Origin: Sinomonas susongensis
GTDB lineage: Bacteria; Actinomycetota; Actinomycetes; Actinomycetales; Micrococcaceae
Assembly (NCBI RefSeq): GCF_005877005.1
Contig: NZ_SSNH01000001.1
Span: 310,001 to 374,000 of the forward strand
Direction: 5' to 3'
DNA: 64,000 nt
A program made the translations under genes and the position numbers. Under the pieces are notes generated by a model. It was given only the letters and a program-made list of their open reading frames with translations, was not told the DNA's origin and did not search any database. This document shows positions 43,867 through 52,729 of the stretch, in pieces. The first letter of the stretch is position 1, and each line of letters begins with the position of its first letter.

Positions 43867-44871
43867 GTGACCCAGAACGCAGAAGTCCGTGCCCCAGGCG
43901 TCCGAGAAGTCGCCGCGGCCGCGGGCGTGTCGCGCCAGACGGTGTCGCGGGTGCTGAACGATTCGCCGCGGATCAGGCCGGAGACGCGTGAGCGGGTGCT
44001 AGCCGCCATGGCCGAGCTCCAGTTCCGGCCCAACAGGGCGGCGCGGATGCTCACGACGGCGCGCTCGCGGACGATCGGGGTCCTCGCTTCGTCGGCGTCA
44101 TCGCTGTACGGCCCGGCGTCGAGCCTCGACGCCGTGGAGAACGCGGCACGCGAGGCGGGCTATTTCGTCACGGTGGCCCACGCGCCGTCGCCGGCGGAGG
44201 AGGATCTGCTGGCGGCGCTGGGCCATCTCGTGGACCAGTCGGTCGACGGGATGGTCGTCATTGCGCCGCAGCAGCGCGTGCAGGAGGCCATGGCGTCGGT
44301 GTCCTTCGGCGTCCCGACGGTCGAGCTCCACGGAGCCGGCACCGGGGACGAGGCAGGGCTCTTCGTGGACCAGGTCGAGGGCGCGCGGCTCGCGGTCCGG
44401 CACCTCGTCCGGAAGGGGCATCGGAAGATCCTGCACGTGTGCGGCCCGCTCGACTGGGCTGAGGCGCGCGCGCGCCGCGAGGGGTTCCTGCTGGAGACGG
44501 AGGCGTCCGACGCCGAGGGGGTCGTCTCGCGCGAAGGCGACTGGACGGCGGCTTCCGGGGCCGAGATCGCCGCGGAGGTTCTCATGGACCCGAGTATCAC
44601 CGCCGTCTTCTCCTCCAACGACCAGATGGCCCTCGGCGTCCTGCACGCCGCCCGCCTCGCCGGACGCAGGGTCCCGGACGACCTCGCCGTGGTGGGTTTC
44701 GACGACGTCCCCGAGGCCGCCTTCTTCGCGCCTCCGCTGACGACCGTGCGCCAGGACTTCGCCGAACTCGGCAGGCGATGCGTCACCCGTCTCGTTGCGC
44801 TCATCGAGGGCGCCGAGGTCGCATTCGACGATCCGGTGGCGCCCGAACTCGTCCCCCGCTCGTCCACCTAG
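43867..44871 (+). CDS. LacI family regulator of the arabinose operon (AraR-like)
   Basis: LacI-type repressor of 334 residues with helix-turn-helix VREVAAAAGVSRQTVSRVLN and a sugar-binding domain ending in VGFDDVPEAAFFAPPLTTV. The GTG start is preceded at exactly 6 bases by TAGGAT (43855-43860), so its mRNA is probably leaderless. The araB gene begins 97 bp downstream in the same direction, with a palindrome TGTGACCGGTCACA at 44940-44953. Corynebacterium glutamicum ATCC 31831 has a LacI-type AraR beside araBDA, a close precedent. L-arabinose is the probable inducer. Confidence 0.87.
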   Translation: MTQNAEVRAPGVREVAAAAGVSRQTVSRVLNDSPRIRPETRERVLAAMAELQFRPNRAARMLTTARSRTIGVLASSASSLYGPASSLDAVENAAREAGYFVTVAHAPSPAEEDLLAALGHLVDQSVDGMVVIAPQQRVQEAMASVSFGVPTVELHGAGTGDEAGLFVDQVEGARLAVRHLVRKGHRKILHVCGPLDWAEARARREGFLLETEASDAEGVVSREGDWTAASGAEIAAEVLMDPSITAVFSSNDQMALGVLHAARLAGRRVPDDLAVVGFDDVPEAAFFAPPLTTVRQDFAELGRRCVTRLVALIEGAEVAFDDPVAPELVPRSST

Positions 44872-44893
44872 TCCCGGCGAGGCGCATCGAGGC

Positions 44894-44953
44894 TTGACAT
44901 TGCCCCTGAGCCTCGGCCTATGCTCGTTTCACATCACCATGTGACCGGTCACA
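44894..44953 (+). promoter_or_regulatory. araB promoter and LacI operator
   Basis: TTGACA (44894-44899) and TATGCT (44919-44924, 19-bp spacer) form a probable promoter. TGTGACCGGTCACA (44940-44953) is a perfect 14-bp palindrome in the early transcribed region with the central CG of LacI operators. A copy with one mismatch stands upstream of the GH51 gene at 55696-55709. Confidence 0.75.
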
Positions 44954-44968
44954 AGAAGGGCGGCGACA

Positions 44969-46594
44969 ATGACGTCAAGGCGGACGGGCCCTCCCGGGCA
45001 CGACGCGATCGTCGGGGGCCGCACCGCACTCGGCATCGAGCTCGGATCGACTCGGATCAAGGCGTGCCTGATCGCCGCCGACGATCCCTCCATCGTCCTC
45101 GCGGTGGGCAGCCATGAGTGGGAGAACGAGTTCTCCGACGGCATGTGGACGTACTCCCTCGAAAGTGTCTGGCGCGGCCTCCAGGCTGCGTACGCGGACC
45201 TCGTGGAAGATGCCGAGCGCCGCCACGGCGTCCGCCCGGAGGCCTTCGGCGCCATTGGCGTCTCGGCCATGATGCACGGCTATCTCGCGTTCGACGCCCA
45301 AGACGAGCTCCTCGTCCCGTTCCGCACCTGGCGCAATACGACGACGGGGCCCGCCGCAGCCGAGCTCACCGCCCTGTTCGGGGTGAACATCCCGCTGCGC
45401 TGGTCCATCGCCCATCTGCATCAGGCGGTCATCGACGCCGAGCCCCACGTACCCGAAATCCGCTTCTGCACGACCCTGGCCGGCTACGTCCACTGGCGCC
45501 TCACCGGCCAGAAGGTGCTGGGCATCGGTGACGCCTCGGGCATGTTCCCGATCGACCCGACCACGAATGGCTACGACGCCGCACTCGTCGCCCGCTACGA
45601 CGGCCTCGCCGACGGACGGTTGCCCAAGCTCCTCGAGCTGCTGCCCGACGTCGTCGTCGCGGGCCAGCCCGCGGGGCGCCTCACCTCGGAAGGCGCGCGG
45701 CTGTTGGACCCGACGGGCGTGCTCGAGCCGGGCACCCCGCTGTGCCCGCCGGAGGGCGACGCCGGCACCGGGATGGTGGCGACCAATTCGGTCGCGCCGC
45801 GCACCGGCAACGTCTCCGCCGGCACGAGCATCTTCGCGATGGTCGTGCTCGAACGCCCACTCTCGGCCGTGCACCACGAGCTGGACCTGGTGACCACCCC
45901 GGCGGGCGACCCGGTGGCCATGGTGCACTGCAACAACGGTGCGAGCGAGCTCGCGGCCTGGGCGGCGCTCTTCCATCGCTTCGCCGCCATCGCCGGCGCG
46001 CCCGTCGAAACCGACGCGGTGTATGAGGCGCTGTTCCGCGAGGCCATCCACGGAGAGCCCGATGGGGGCGGAGTCCTTGCCTACAACTATCTCGCCGGGG
46101 AACCCATCACGGGCTTGGAGCACGGACGTCCACTCGTTCTGAGGACGCCTGAGAGCCGCTTCACGCTGGCGAACTTCGTCCGAGCCCAGCTCTATGGCGT
46201 CTTCGGCACCCTCGCTCTGGGCATGAGGGTGCTCGCACACGAGGGCGTCGGATTGGACCAGATGTTCGCGCACGGAGGCATGTTCCGCACCGCGGGGATC
46301 GCGCAGCGGTTCCTGGCCGGCGCGCTCGGAGCACCCGTGTCCGTCGCCCAGACCGCCTCGGAGGGCGGGGCCTGGGGTATCGCGGTGCTCGCCGCCTACC
46401 TCTCGGCCGGGGAGAGCGCCGACCTCGGCGCCTACCTGTCCGAGCGGGCCTTCGGCGGCTTCCGGTTCGAGACGACCGACCCAGACCCCGACGACGTCGC
46501 GGGCTTCGCGGCGTACCTCGAGCAGTATCGCGCCGGCCTCGCGGTCGAGGAGGCCGCCGTCCGGGCGATTGCCCTGAAAGGAGCCACTGCATGA
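44969..46594 (+). CDS. araB: L-ribulokinase (FGGY family)
   Basis: FGGY carbohydrate kinase of 541 residues that phosphorylates L-ribulose to L-ribulose 5-phosphate. The N-terminal phosphate motif is ALGIELGSTRIKACLI, AVGSHEWENEFSDGMWTY follows, and the C-terminal family signature region is MFAHGGMFRTAGIAQRFLAG. Xylulokinase is the alternative by sequence, but the operon with araD and araA decides for L-ribulose. The first 15 residues are variable. The gene overlaps araD by four bases (ATGA). Confidence 0.9.
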   Translation: MTSRRTGPPGHDAIVGGRTALGIELGSTRIKACLIAADDPSIVLAVGSHEWENEFSDGMWTYSLESVWRGLQAAYADLVEDAERRHGVRPEAFGAIGVSAMMHGYLAFDAQDELLVPFRTWRNTTTGPAAAELTALFGVNIPLRWSIAHLHQAVIDAEPHVPEIRFCTTLAGYVHWRLTGQKVLGIGDASGMFPIDPTTNGYDAALVARYDGLADGRLPKLLELLPDVVVAGQPAGRLTSEGARLLDPTGVLEPGTPLCPPEGDAGTGMVATNSVAPRTGNVSAGTSIFAMVVLERPLSAVHHELDLVTTPAGDPVAMVHCNNGASELAAWAALFHRFAAIAGAPVETDAVYEALFREAIHGEPDGGGVLAYNYLAGEPITGLEHGRPLVLRTPESRFTLANFVRAQLYGVFGTLALGMRVLAHEGVGLDQMFAHGGMFRTAGIAQRFLAGALGAPVSVAQTASEGGAWGIAVLAAYLSAGESADLGAYLSERAFGGFRFETTDPDPDDVAGFAAYLEQYRAGLAVEEAAVRAIALKGATA

Positions 46595-47292
46595 GCAGAT
46601 CCGAGACCCCGGCCGTGCGGGGCACCCGCGAACGGGTGGCAGCGCTGCACGCAGAGCTGGTCCGCTATGGCCTTGTCGTGTGGACTGGCGGCAACGTGTC
46701 GGGCCGCGTCCCCGGCGAGGACCTGTTCGTCATCAAGCCGAGCGGCGTGGACTACGCCGAGCTCGCGCCGGAGAACATGATCGTCTGCACCCTCGACGGC
46801 GAGGTCGTCCCCGGCTCCCTCGGATCGGAGCGCTCGCCGTCGTCGGACACTGCCGCGCACGCCTATGTGTACAGGCACATGCCCGACGTCGGGGGAGTCG
46901 TGCACACGCACTCGACGTATGCGACGGCCTGGGCCGCGCGCGCGGAACCGATCCCGTGCGTGATCACCGCGATGGCGGACGAGTTCGGGGGCGAGATCCC
47001 CGTGGGCCCGTTCGCCATCATCGGTGACGACTCGATCGGGCGAGGCGTTGTGGCGACACTGTCGGGGCACCGCAGCCGGGCCGTGCTCATGCAGAACCAC
47101 GGCGTGTTCACCATCGGCCGGGATGCTCGCGACGCCGTCAAGGCCGCCGTCATGGCCGAGGACGTCGCCCGCACCGTGCACATCGCGCGCCAGGGCGGCC
47201 CCCTCGTCGCCATCCCGGAGAAGGCGATCGACAGCCTCTTCGACCGCTACCAGAACGTCTACGGACAGAACCCGGAAGGATCCCTCGCCTGA
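46591..47292 (+). CDS. araD: L-ribulose-5-phosphate 4-epimerase
   Basis: Class II aldolase/epimerase of 233 residues converting L-ribulose 5-phosphate to D-xylulose 5-phosphate. Zinc ligands appear in [12 protein letters not shown] (HxH) and [19 protein letters not shown] and [10 protein letters not shown] bind phosphate. It starts within the last bases of araB (ATGA) and its stop overlaps the araA start (TGATG). Length is normal for AraD. Confidence 0.94.
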   Translation: MSRSETPAVRGTRERVAALHAELVRYGLVVWTGGNVSGRVPGEDLFVIKPSGVDYAELAPENMIVCTLDGEVVPGSLGSERSPSSDTAAHAYVYRHMPDVGGVVHTHSTYATAWAARAEPIPCVITAMADEFGGEIPVGPFAIIGDDSIGRGVVATLSGHRSRAVLMQNHGVFTIGRDARDAVKAAVMAEDVARTVHIARQGGPLVAIPEKAIDSLFDRYQNVYGQNPEGSLA

Positions 47293-48809
47293 TGCCGAAG
47301 CTCACCACCACCCTCGATGCCTACGAGGTCTGGTTCCTCACCGGCAGCCAGCACCTCTACGGTCCCGAGACCCTGGCGCAGGTCGCAGAGCAGTCCCGAC
47401 GGATCGCCGAGGAGCTCGCGGCGGCCAAGGCCGTGCCCGTGAAAGTGGTCTGGAAGCCAGTGCTGACCGATGCGGACGCGATCCGCCGGATCGCGCTCGA
47501 GGCCAATGCGGACGACCGGGCGATCGGCCTCATCGCGTGGATGCACACGTTCTCCCCGGCCAAGATGTGGATCGCGGGCCTGTCCGCCCTGCAGAAGCCG
47601 CTCCTCCACTTCCACACCCAGGCCAACGTCGAACTCCCATGGGGCGAGATCGACTTCGACTTCATGAACCTGAACCAGGCCGCGCACGGCGACCGCGAGT
47701 TCGGGTACATCCAGTCCCGGCTCGGCGTGCCGCGGAAGACCGTCGTCGGGCATGTGTCCGATCCCCGCGTGGCCGAGCGCATCGGCACGTGGGCGCGCGC
47801 GGCGGCAGGCTGGGCTGCGACCCGGTCCCTCAAGCTCGCCCGCTTCGGCGACAACATGCGCTTCGTGGCCGTCACCGAGGGGGACAAGACCGAGGCCGAG
47901 GCCCGCTTCGGCGTCCAGGTCAACACCTGGAGCGTCAACGAGCTTGCCCAGGCCGTCGAGTCCGCGGAGCCTGGTGCCGTCGACGCGCTCGTGGCCGAGT
48001 ACGAGGACCTCTACGACGTTGCCCCCGAGCTCCGCCGCGGCGGGGACCGGCACGGGTCCCTCCGCGACGGAGCCGCAATCGAGCTCGGCCTGCGCTCCTT
48101 CCTCGAAGGCGGCGGCTTCGGCGCCTTCACGACGAGCTTCGAGGACCTCGGATCGCTCAAGCAGCTGCCGGGGCTGGCCGTCCAGCGGCTCATGGCTGAG
48201 GGGTACGGCTTCGGCGCCGAGGGCGACTGGAAGACGGCGGTCCTGGTGCGCGCCGCGAACGTCATGGGCGCAGGGCTGCCCGGCGGGGCCTCCCTCATGG
48301 AGGACTACACCTACGACCTCACCCCCGGCGCCGAGCGCATCCTCGGCGCCCACATGCTCGAGGTCAGCCCCTCGCTCACCACCGCCCGTCCCTCCCTCGA
48401 GGTCCACCCGCTCGGCATCGGCGGCAAGGACGACCCCGTCCGCCTCGTCTTCACCGCGGACCCCGGGCCCGCCGTCGTCGTCGCCCTCTCCGACATGCGG
48501 GATCGTTTCCGCATCGTCGCCAACGCCGTCGAAGTCGTCGAGCCATCGGCCCCGCTGCCGAAGCTCCCCGTCGGCCGCGCCGTGTGGAAGCCCGCACCGG
48601 ACTTCCACACGTCGGCTACCGCGTGGCTCGAGGCGGGCGCCGCCCACCACACTGTCATGAGCACCGCAGTCGGGGTCGAGGCGTTCGAGGACTACGCCCG
48701 CATCGCCCGGACGGAGCTCCTCGTCATCGACGAGGACACCACTGTTCGCGGCTTCGCCCGTGAACTCCAGTGGAACGCGGCGTACTACCGCCTCGCCCAG
48801 GGCATCTGA
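47292..48809 (+). CDS. araA: L-arabinose isomerase
   Basis: L-arabinose isomerase of 505 residues, which converts L-arabinose to L-ribulose. The N-terminus [17 protein letters not shown] and the motif [15 protein letters not shown] are diagnostic; the metal-site glutamates lie in [10 protein letters not shown] and [10 protein letters not shown] and a histidine in [16 protein letters not shown]. It overlaps araD by one base (TGATG) and ends immediately before the GTG of the GH127 gene, so the whole operon is translationally coupled. Full length. Confidence 0.96.
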   Translation: MPKLTTTLDAYEVWFLTGSQHLYGPETLAQVAEQSRRIAEELAAAKAVPVKVVWKPVLTDADAIRRIALEANADDRAIGLIAWMHTFSPAKMWIAGLSALQKPLLHFHTQANVELPWGEIDFDFMNLNQAAHGDREFGYIQSRLGVPRKTVVGHVSDPRVAERIGTWARAAAGWAATRSLKLARFGDNMRFVAVTEGDKTEAEARFGVQVNTWSVNELAQAVESAEPGAVDALVAEYEDLYDVAPELRRGGDRHGSLRDGAAIELGLRSFLEGGGFGAFTTSFEDLGSLKQLPGLAVQRLMAEGYGFGAEGDWKTAVLVRAANVMGAGLPGGASLMEDYTYDLTPGAERILGAHMLEVSPSLTTARPSLEVHPLGIGGKDDPVRLVFTADPGPAVVVALSDMRDRFRIVANAVEVVEPSAPLPKLPVGRAVWKPAPDFHTSATAWLEAGAAHHTVMSTAVGVEAFEDYARIARTELLVIDEDTTVRGFARELQWNAAYYRLAQGI

Positions 48810-50726
48810 GTGGCCGCCGCGACGCGCACTCTAGGAGGGCCCGTACGCCCGCGGCAGTCCAGGCTCCGGCCCCTCGGACCTCACGAGGTTCGGATCGCCG
48901 GCGGCTTCTGGGGCGAGAAGCAGGCACTCAACGCCAGCTCGATCCTCGGGCACTGCCTCCATTGGATGGAACGCATCGGCTGGGTGGAGAACTTCGACCG
49001 CGTCGCCGACGGGACCATCGGGGCGCAGCGCCACGGCGTCGAATTCGTCGACTCCGAGGTCTACAAGCTCCTCGAGGCCATGGCGTGGGAGCTCGGACGC
49101 AACCCGACGCCGGAGCTCGAGCGCCGGTATGAGGACTTGGTCCGACGGGTCGCCGGCGCCCAGGACCCGGACGGCTACCTCCATACTGCGTTCGGCCACG
49201 AGGGGCAGCGCGGACGGTACTCGAACCTCGAATGGGGCCACGAGCTGTACTGCGCCGGTCACCTCATCCAGGCCGCCGTCGCGCGGCTCCGCACGGGCCA
49301 CGACGACCTCCTCGTCGACGTCGCCCGGCGCCTCGCCGACCACATCTGCCGCGAGTTCGGCCCGCGGGGCCGCGAGGCGGTCTGCGGCCACCCTGAGATC
49401 GAGCCGGCGCTCGCCGAGTTCGGCCGGGCGACGGGCGAGGAACGCTACGGCGAGATGGCGGCGCTGTTCATCCGGCGCCGCGGCCACCGCACCCTCAGGA
49501 GCACCCTCTTCCAGGGTCCCGACTACTTCCAGGACGACGTGCCGGTCCGCGACGCGGAAGTCCTGCGCGGCCACGCGGTGCGCGCGCTCTACCTCTCGTC
49601 GGGTGCGGTCGACGTCGCGTCCGACACCGGCGACGCCGCGCTGCTGGCCGCCGTCGAACGCCAGTGGGAGCGCACGGTCTCCCGCCGCACCTACATCACG
49701 GGCGGGATGGGTTCCCGTCACGAGAACGAGCAGTTCGGAGAGGACTACGAGCTGCCGCCGGACCGCGCCTATTCCGAGACGTGCGCGGGCATCGCGTCGG
49801 TCATGCTCAGCTGGCGACTGCTGCTCGAGACGGGCGAGGCCAAATACGCGGACCTCATCGAGCGCACTCTCTTCAACAACGTCCTCGCCTCGCCTCGTGG
49901 GGACGGCCGTGCCTTCTTCTACAGCAACACCCTGCATCAGAGGGCGCTGGGTGTGGAGCTGGCCCAGGACGAGCTCAGCGAGCGGGCGGAGGCCTCCCTG
50001 CGCGCTCCCTGGTTCGAGGTCTCGTGCTGCCCGACCAACGTCGCGCGCACGCTCGCGAGCGTGGGCTCCTACTTTGCCACCGCGGACGACGGCGGTGTGC
50101 AGCTTCACCAGTTCGGCGACCTCGACATCGCGACCCAGACCGGCGAGGGCCAGACCGTGCGCCTCCGCGTGCGGACGCGGTACCCCGAGGACGGACTCGT
50201 GACCATCGTGGTGGACGAGGAGGCCGAGTTCACCCTGGCCATCCGCATCCCCCCGTGGGCCCGCGGGCTCGCCTCTGCCGAGCACGACGGCGAGGCCCTC
50301 GCGGTCGCGGGGGACTACCTCACGCTGCGACGCCGCTTCGGGGCCGGGAGCACCGTCCGCCTTTCCCTGCCGATGGCCGCGCGACTTGTGTGGCCCTCGC
50401 CTCGGATCGACGCGACCCGCGGCACGGTCGCCGTCGAACGCGGTCCCCGGGTCCTGTGCCTCGAGTCGGTCGACTTCCCCGACGGCGTCCCATTCGAGGA
50501 CCTCGAGATCGATCCCGGCCAGCCGCTCCGGTCGGAGGGCAGCGACACCGCCGTTTCCCTCCGCGTCCGGCAGCTCGACGAGCCCGACGGACTGCCGTAC
50601 GGGCGCAGGCCGGAGGTGCGCAGCGACGGAAGCCTCGACGCCCGGCTCACACCCTACGCGGACTGGGCCAACCGGGGCCCCAGCAGGATGAGGGTCTGGA
50701 TCCCGGCGGTCATCCGCACGGCCTGA
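48810..50726 (+). CDS. GH127 beta-L-arabinofuranosidase
   Basis: Glycoside hydrolase family 127 enzyme of 638 residues, releasing L-arabinose from beta-L-arabinofuranosides such as those on hydroxyproline-rich plant proteins. The zinc-thiolate site of HypBA1-type enzymes is intact: Glu323 and Cys325 in SETCAGIAS, and Cys406-Cys407 in SCCPTN, one of which is the nucleophile. No signal peptide is present, so it acts in the cytosol on imported oligosaccharides. The GTG start follows the araA stop with no gap. Four tandem repeats and a terminator lie downstream. Confidence 0.9.
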   Translation: MAAATRTLGGPVRPRQSRLRPLGPHEVRIAGGFWGEKQALNASSILGHCLHWMERIGWVENFDRVADGTIGAQRHGVEFVDSEVYKLLEAMAWELGRNPTPELERRYEDLVRRVAGAQDPDGYLHTAFGHEGQRGRYSNLEWGHELYCAGHLIQAAVARLRTGHDDLLVDVARRLADHICREFGPRGREAVCGHPEIEPALAEFGRATGEERYGEMAALFIRRRGHRTLRSTLFQGPDYFQDDVPVRDAEVLRGHAVRALYLSSGAVDVASDTGDAALLAAVERQWERTVSRRTYITGGMGSRHENEQFGEDYELPPDRAYSETCAGIASVMLSWRLLLETGEAKYADLIERTLFNNVLASPRGDGRAFFYSNTLHQRALGVELAQDELSERAEASLRAPWFEVSCCPTNVARTLASVGSYFATADDGGVQLHQFGDLDIATQTGEGQTVRLRVRTRYPEDGLVTIVVDEEAEFTLAIRIPPWARGLASAEHDGEALAVAGDYLTLRRRFGAGSTVRLSLPMAARLVWPSPRIDATRGTVAVERGPRVLCLESVDFPDGVPFEDLEIDPGQPLRSEGSDTAVSLRVRQLDEPDGLPYGRRPEVRSDGSLDARLTPYADWANRGPSRMRVWIPAVIRTA

Positions 50727-50734
50727 CTCTCGAT

Positions 50735-50798
50735 CAGCCCAAAACGGCGCCAGCCCAAAACGGCGCCAGCCCAAAACGGCGCCAGCCCAAAACGGCGC
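50735..50798 (+). repeat. Four perfect tandem copies of a 16-bp unit
   Basis: CAGCCCAAAACGGCGC is repeated four times without error at 50735, 50751, 50767 and 50783. Each junction makes the palindrome GGCGCC. The last copy supplies the left arm of the terminator hairpin that follows. There are no unique spacers, so it is not a CRISPR array. Confidence 0.95.
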
Positions 50799-50835
50799 GG
50801 CGTGCCTCCCCCCAGAGAAGGCGCGCCGCGCCGTT
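50791..50835. terminator. Bidirectional terminator between the two arabinoside operons
   Basis: AACGGCGCGGCG (50791-50802) pairs with CGCCGCGCCGTT (50824-50835), extended inward through a G-T pair and GCCT/AGGC pairs to about 17 pairs. The AAAA before the left arm gives TTTT on the minus strand, so it best stops leftward transcription of the permease operon; rightward it has only a short TTGT. Confidence 0.8.
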
Positions 50836-50852
50836 GTGCCCAGTGGGCTCCC

Positions 50853-51758
50853 CTACCCCTTGAGCCCGCTTCCTGCGACGCCCTCGACGATGCGGCGCTG
50901 GAGGAAGAAGTAGATGATCACGAGCGGCAGGGCACCGAGGATCGCCGACGCCTGGATGTCGGCCAGCCGCTGCCCGTACGAGCCCTGGACCGTGGCGAGA
51001 CCGACCGGAATCGTCATGAGCTTGGGGTTCGAGAGCGTGAACAGCGGAAGGATGAGGTTGTTCCAGACGGTCACGAAGGTCAGGATGCCCACCGCGGAGA
51101 CCACGGGCCGCGAGAGCGGCATGATGACCGACCAGTAGATGCGCCAGTAGCTCGCGCCGTCGACCCTCGCCGCCTCCTCGAGCTCCCGCGGGATCCCGTC
51201 GAAGAACTGCTTGAAGATGAAGACTGCGACGACGGCCGGCACCTGCGGGAGGATGACCGACCAGTAGGTGTTGAGCAGCCCCAACCCCGCCAGCTCCCGG
51301 AACACGGGGACGACGAGGACCTGGGTCGGGACCATGATGCCGGCGACGACGAGCAGGAAGACGAGCTTCCGCCCGCGGAACTGCATCCGGGACAGGGGGT
51401 AGGCCGCCATCGACGCGAACGCGACCGTGAGGATGACCGTCAGCGCCGAAGTGATCGCACTCGAGAGGTACCAGTTCCAGAGGTCGCCCGAGCCGAGCAG
51501 CGCGGTGTACGAATGCCCGGTCAGCTGGGTGTCGGAGAGGATGGCGGGCGCCCCGAGCGATGCGGTTGCGTTCGACGAGAGCGACGTCTTGATCGCCCAG
51601 AGCGTCGGGAGGAGCCAGAGCACCGCGAGCAGTGCGAGCACGACGGCGGCGGCAGCCCGGAACCCGCGCGCCCCCTTTCCGTTGAGGGCCGTGTTGGAGG
51701 CCGGGGCGGCGGCCGAAGTGATGGAGCGGCGGCTTCGGGCTGTCTGGATGGTCGCCAT
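50853..51758 (-). CDS. CUT1 sugar ABC transporter permease (MalG type)
   Basis: Permease of 301 residues with six helices, last gene of the minus-strand arabinoside operon. The coupling loop is EEAARVDGASYWRIYWSVIMP, of which EEAARVDGAS is the classic EAA motif; MAAYPLSRMQFRGRK lies after helix 3. Its ATG is separated by one base from the stop of the first permease. It ends in GSGLKG, a usual CUT1 C-terminus. No ATPase is encoded nearby, so a shared MsiK-like ATPase elsewhere in the genome is expected. Confidence 0.92.
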   Translation of the reverse strand: MATIQTARSRRSITSAAAPASNTALNGKGARGFRAAAAVVLALLAVLWLLPTLWAIKTSLSSNATASLGAPAILSDTQLTGHSYTALLGSGDLWNWYLSSAITSALTVILTVAFASMAAYPLSRMQFRGRKLVFLLVVAGIMVPTQVLVVPVFRELAGLGLLNTYWSVILPQVPAVVAVFIFKQFFDGIPRELEEAARVDGASYWRIYWSVIMPLSRPVVSAVGILTFVTVWNNLILPLFTLSNPKLMTIPVGLATVQGSYGQRLADIQASAILGALPLVIIYFFLQRRIVEGVAGSGLKG

Positions 51759-51759
51759 G

Positions 51760-52701
51760 TCAGGCCCTCGCTTCCTGTGCTCGGGTGATGAGCTGTCGCA
51801 CGGCGGCGATCAGCAGGATCACGATGAAGAGGAGGACTGACGCGGCCGAGGCGGCTCCGACGCGGTCGCTCGTGAACGCCGTATTGGCGATGAACGTGAG
51901 CGCCACGTCCGTGGACTGCCCGGGGCCGCCGCTCGTCATGAGGTAGATCTGGTCGAAGATCTTGAGGCTCGCGATGATCTGGAGCAGGACCACGAGCGTC
52001 GTCGTCCTGCCGAGCAGCGGGATGGTGATGAAGCGGATCTGCTGCCACGGGGTCGCACCGTCGACCGCGGCCGCCTCGTAGAGTTCGCGCGGGATCTCCT
52101 GCAGGGCCGCGAGGTAGAGGATGAAGTTGAACCCGATGGTCCACCACACGGTCGCTGCAGCGACCCCGGCCATTGCCCAAGCCGGGTCCGCGAGGACGGG
52201 CGTCGGGGTGAGGCCCAGGAACGACTGCAGTTCGTTGAGCAGGCCCGTGTTCGGCGTGAAGATGAACGACCAGATGAGCGCTATAGAGGCCGACGGCAGG
52301 ATGAAGGGGACGAAGAAGGCCAGGCGGAAGAACCACTGGCCGCGCCCCACCCGGTTCGTGAGCACGGCCATCACGAAGCCGAGCACGACGAGGGGCGGGG
52401 TCGTGTAGAGGGTGAACTGGACGGTATGCCACATGGCCGACCAGAAGTCCGGACGCGTGAGCATCTCGGCGTAGTTGCCCAGTCCGGCGAAGCTGCCGAA
52501 GCCGGACTGGACCAGGCTCGTGTTGAAGACGCTGGCGACGAGCATGTACAGCGTTGGGCCGATGAGGAAGGCGAGGTAGACGATCGCGAACGGTGCGATG
52601 AAGAGCCACGCAGGGCGGCTCTGACGGGGCTTCTGGCGGGCGGTCGCGCTCGTCGTCGAGCCCGTTCTCGGGATTCTGAGGCCAGGGGTGATAGTTGTCA
52701 T
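51760..52701 (-). CDS. CUT1 sugar ABC transporter permease (MalF type)
   Basis: Permease of 313 residues pairing with the downstream MalG-type protein. A 30-residue basic N-terminus precedes six helices; the coupling loop REIPRELYEAAAVDGATPWQ carries the EAA motif, and LTNRVGRGQWFFR lies between helices 2 and 3. It starts 28 bp after the binding-protein gene. Together these genes import arabino-oligosaccharides, inferred from the linked GH51 and araBDA genes. Confidence 0.92.
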   Translation of the reverse strand: MTTITPGLRIPRTGSTTSATARQKPRQSRPAWLFIAPFAIVYLAFLIGPTLYMLVASVFNTSLVQSGFGSFAGLGNYAEMLTRPDFWSAMWHTVQFTLYTTPPLVVLGFVMAVLTNRVGRGQWFFRLAFFVPFILPSASIALIWSFIFTPNTGLLNELQSFLGLTPTPVLADPAWAMAGVAAATVWWTIGFNFILYLAALQEIPRELYEAAAVDGATPWQQIRFITIPLLGRTTTLVVLLQIIASLKIFDQIYLMTSGGPGQSTDVALTFIANTAFTSDRVGAASAASVLLFIVILLIAAVRQLITRAQEARA

Positions 52702-52729
52702 GGGAGATCTCCGCTCTTGATCCCGCTCG

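Noticed and set aside
48831-50774. A 647-codon minus-strand frame opposite the GH127 gene
   Set aside because: Antisense shadow with no family features; the plus-strand GH127 active-site motifs are decisive.
50735-50798. Possible CRISPR-like array
   Set aside because: The 16-bp units are directly adjacent without spacers and no cas genes are present.
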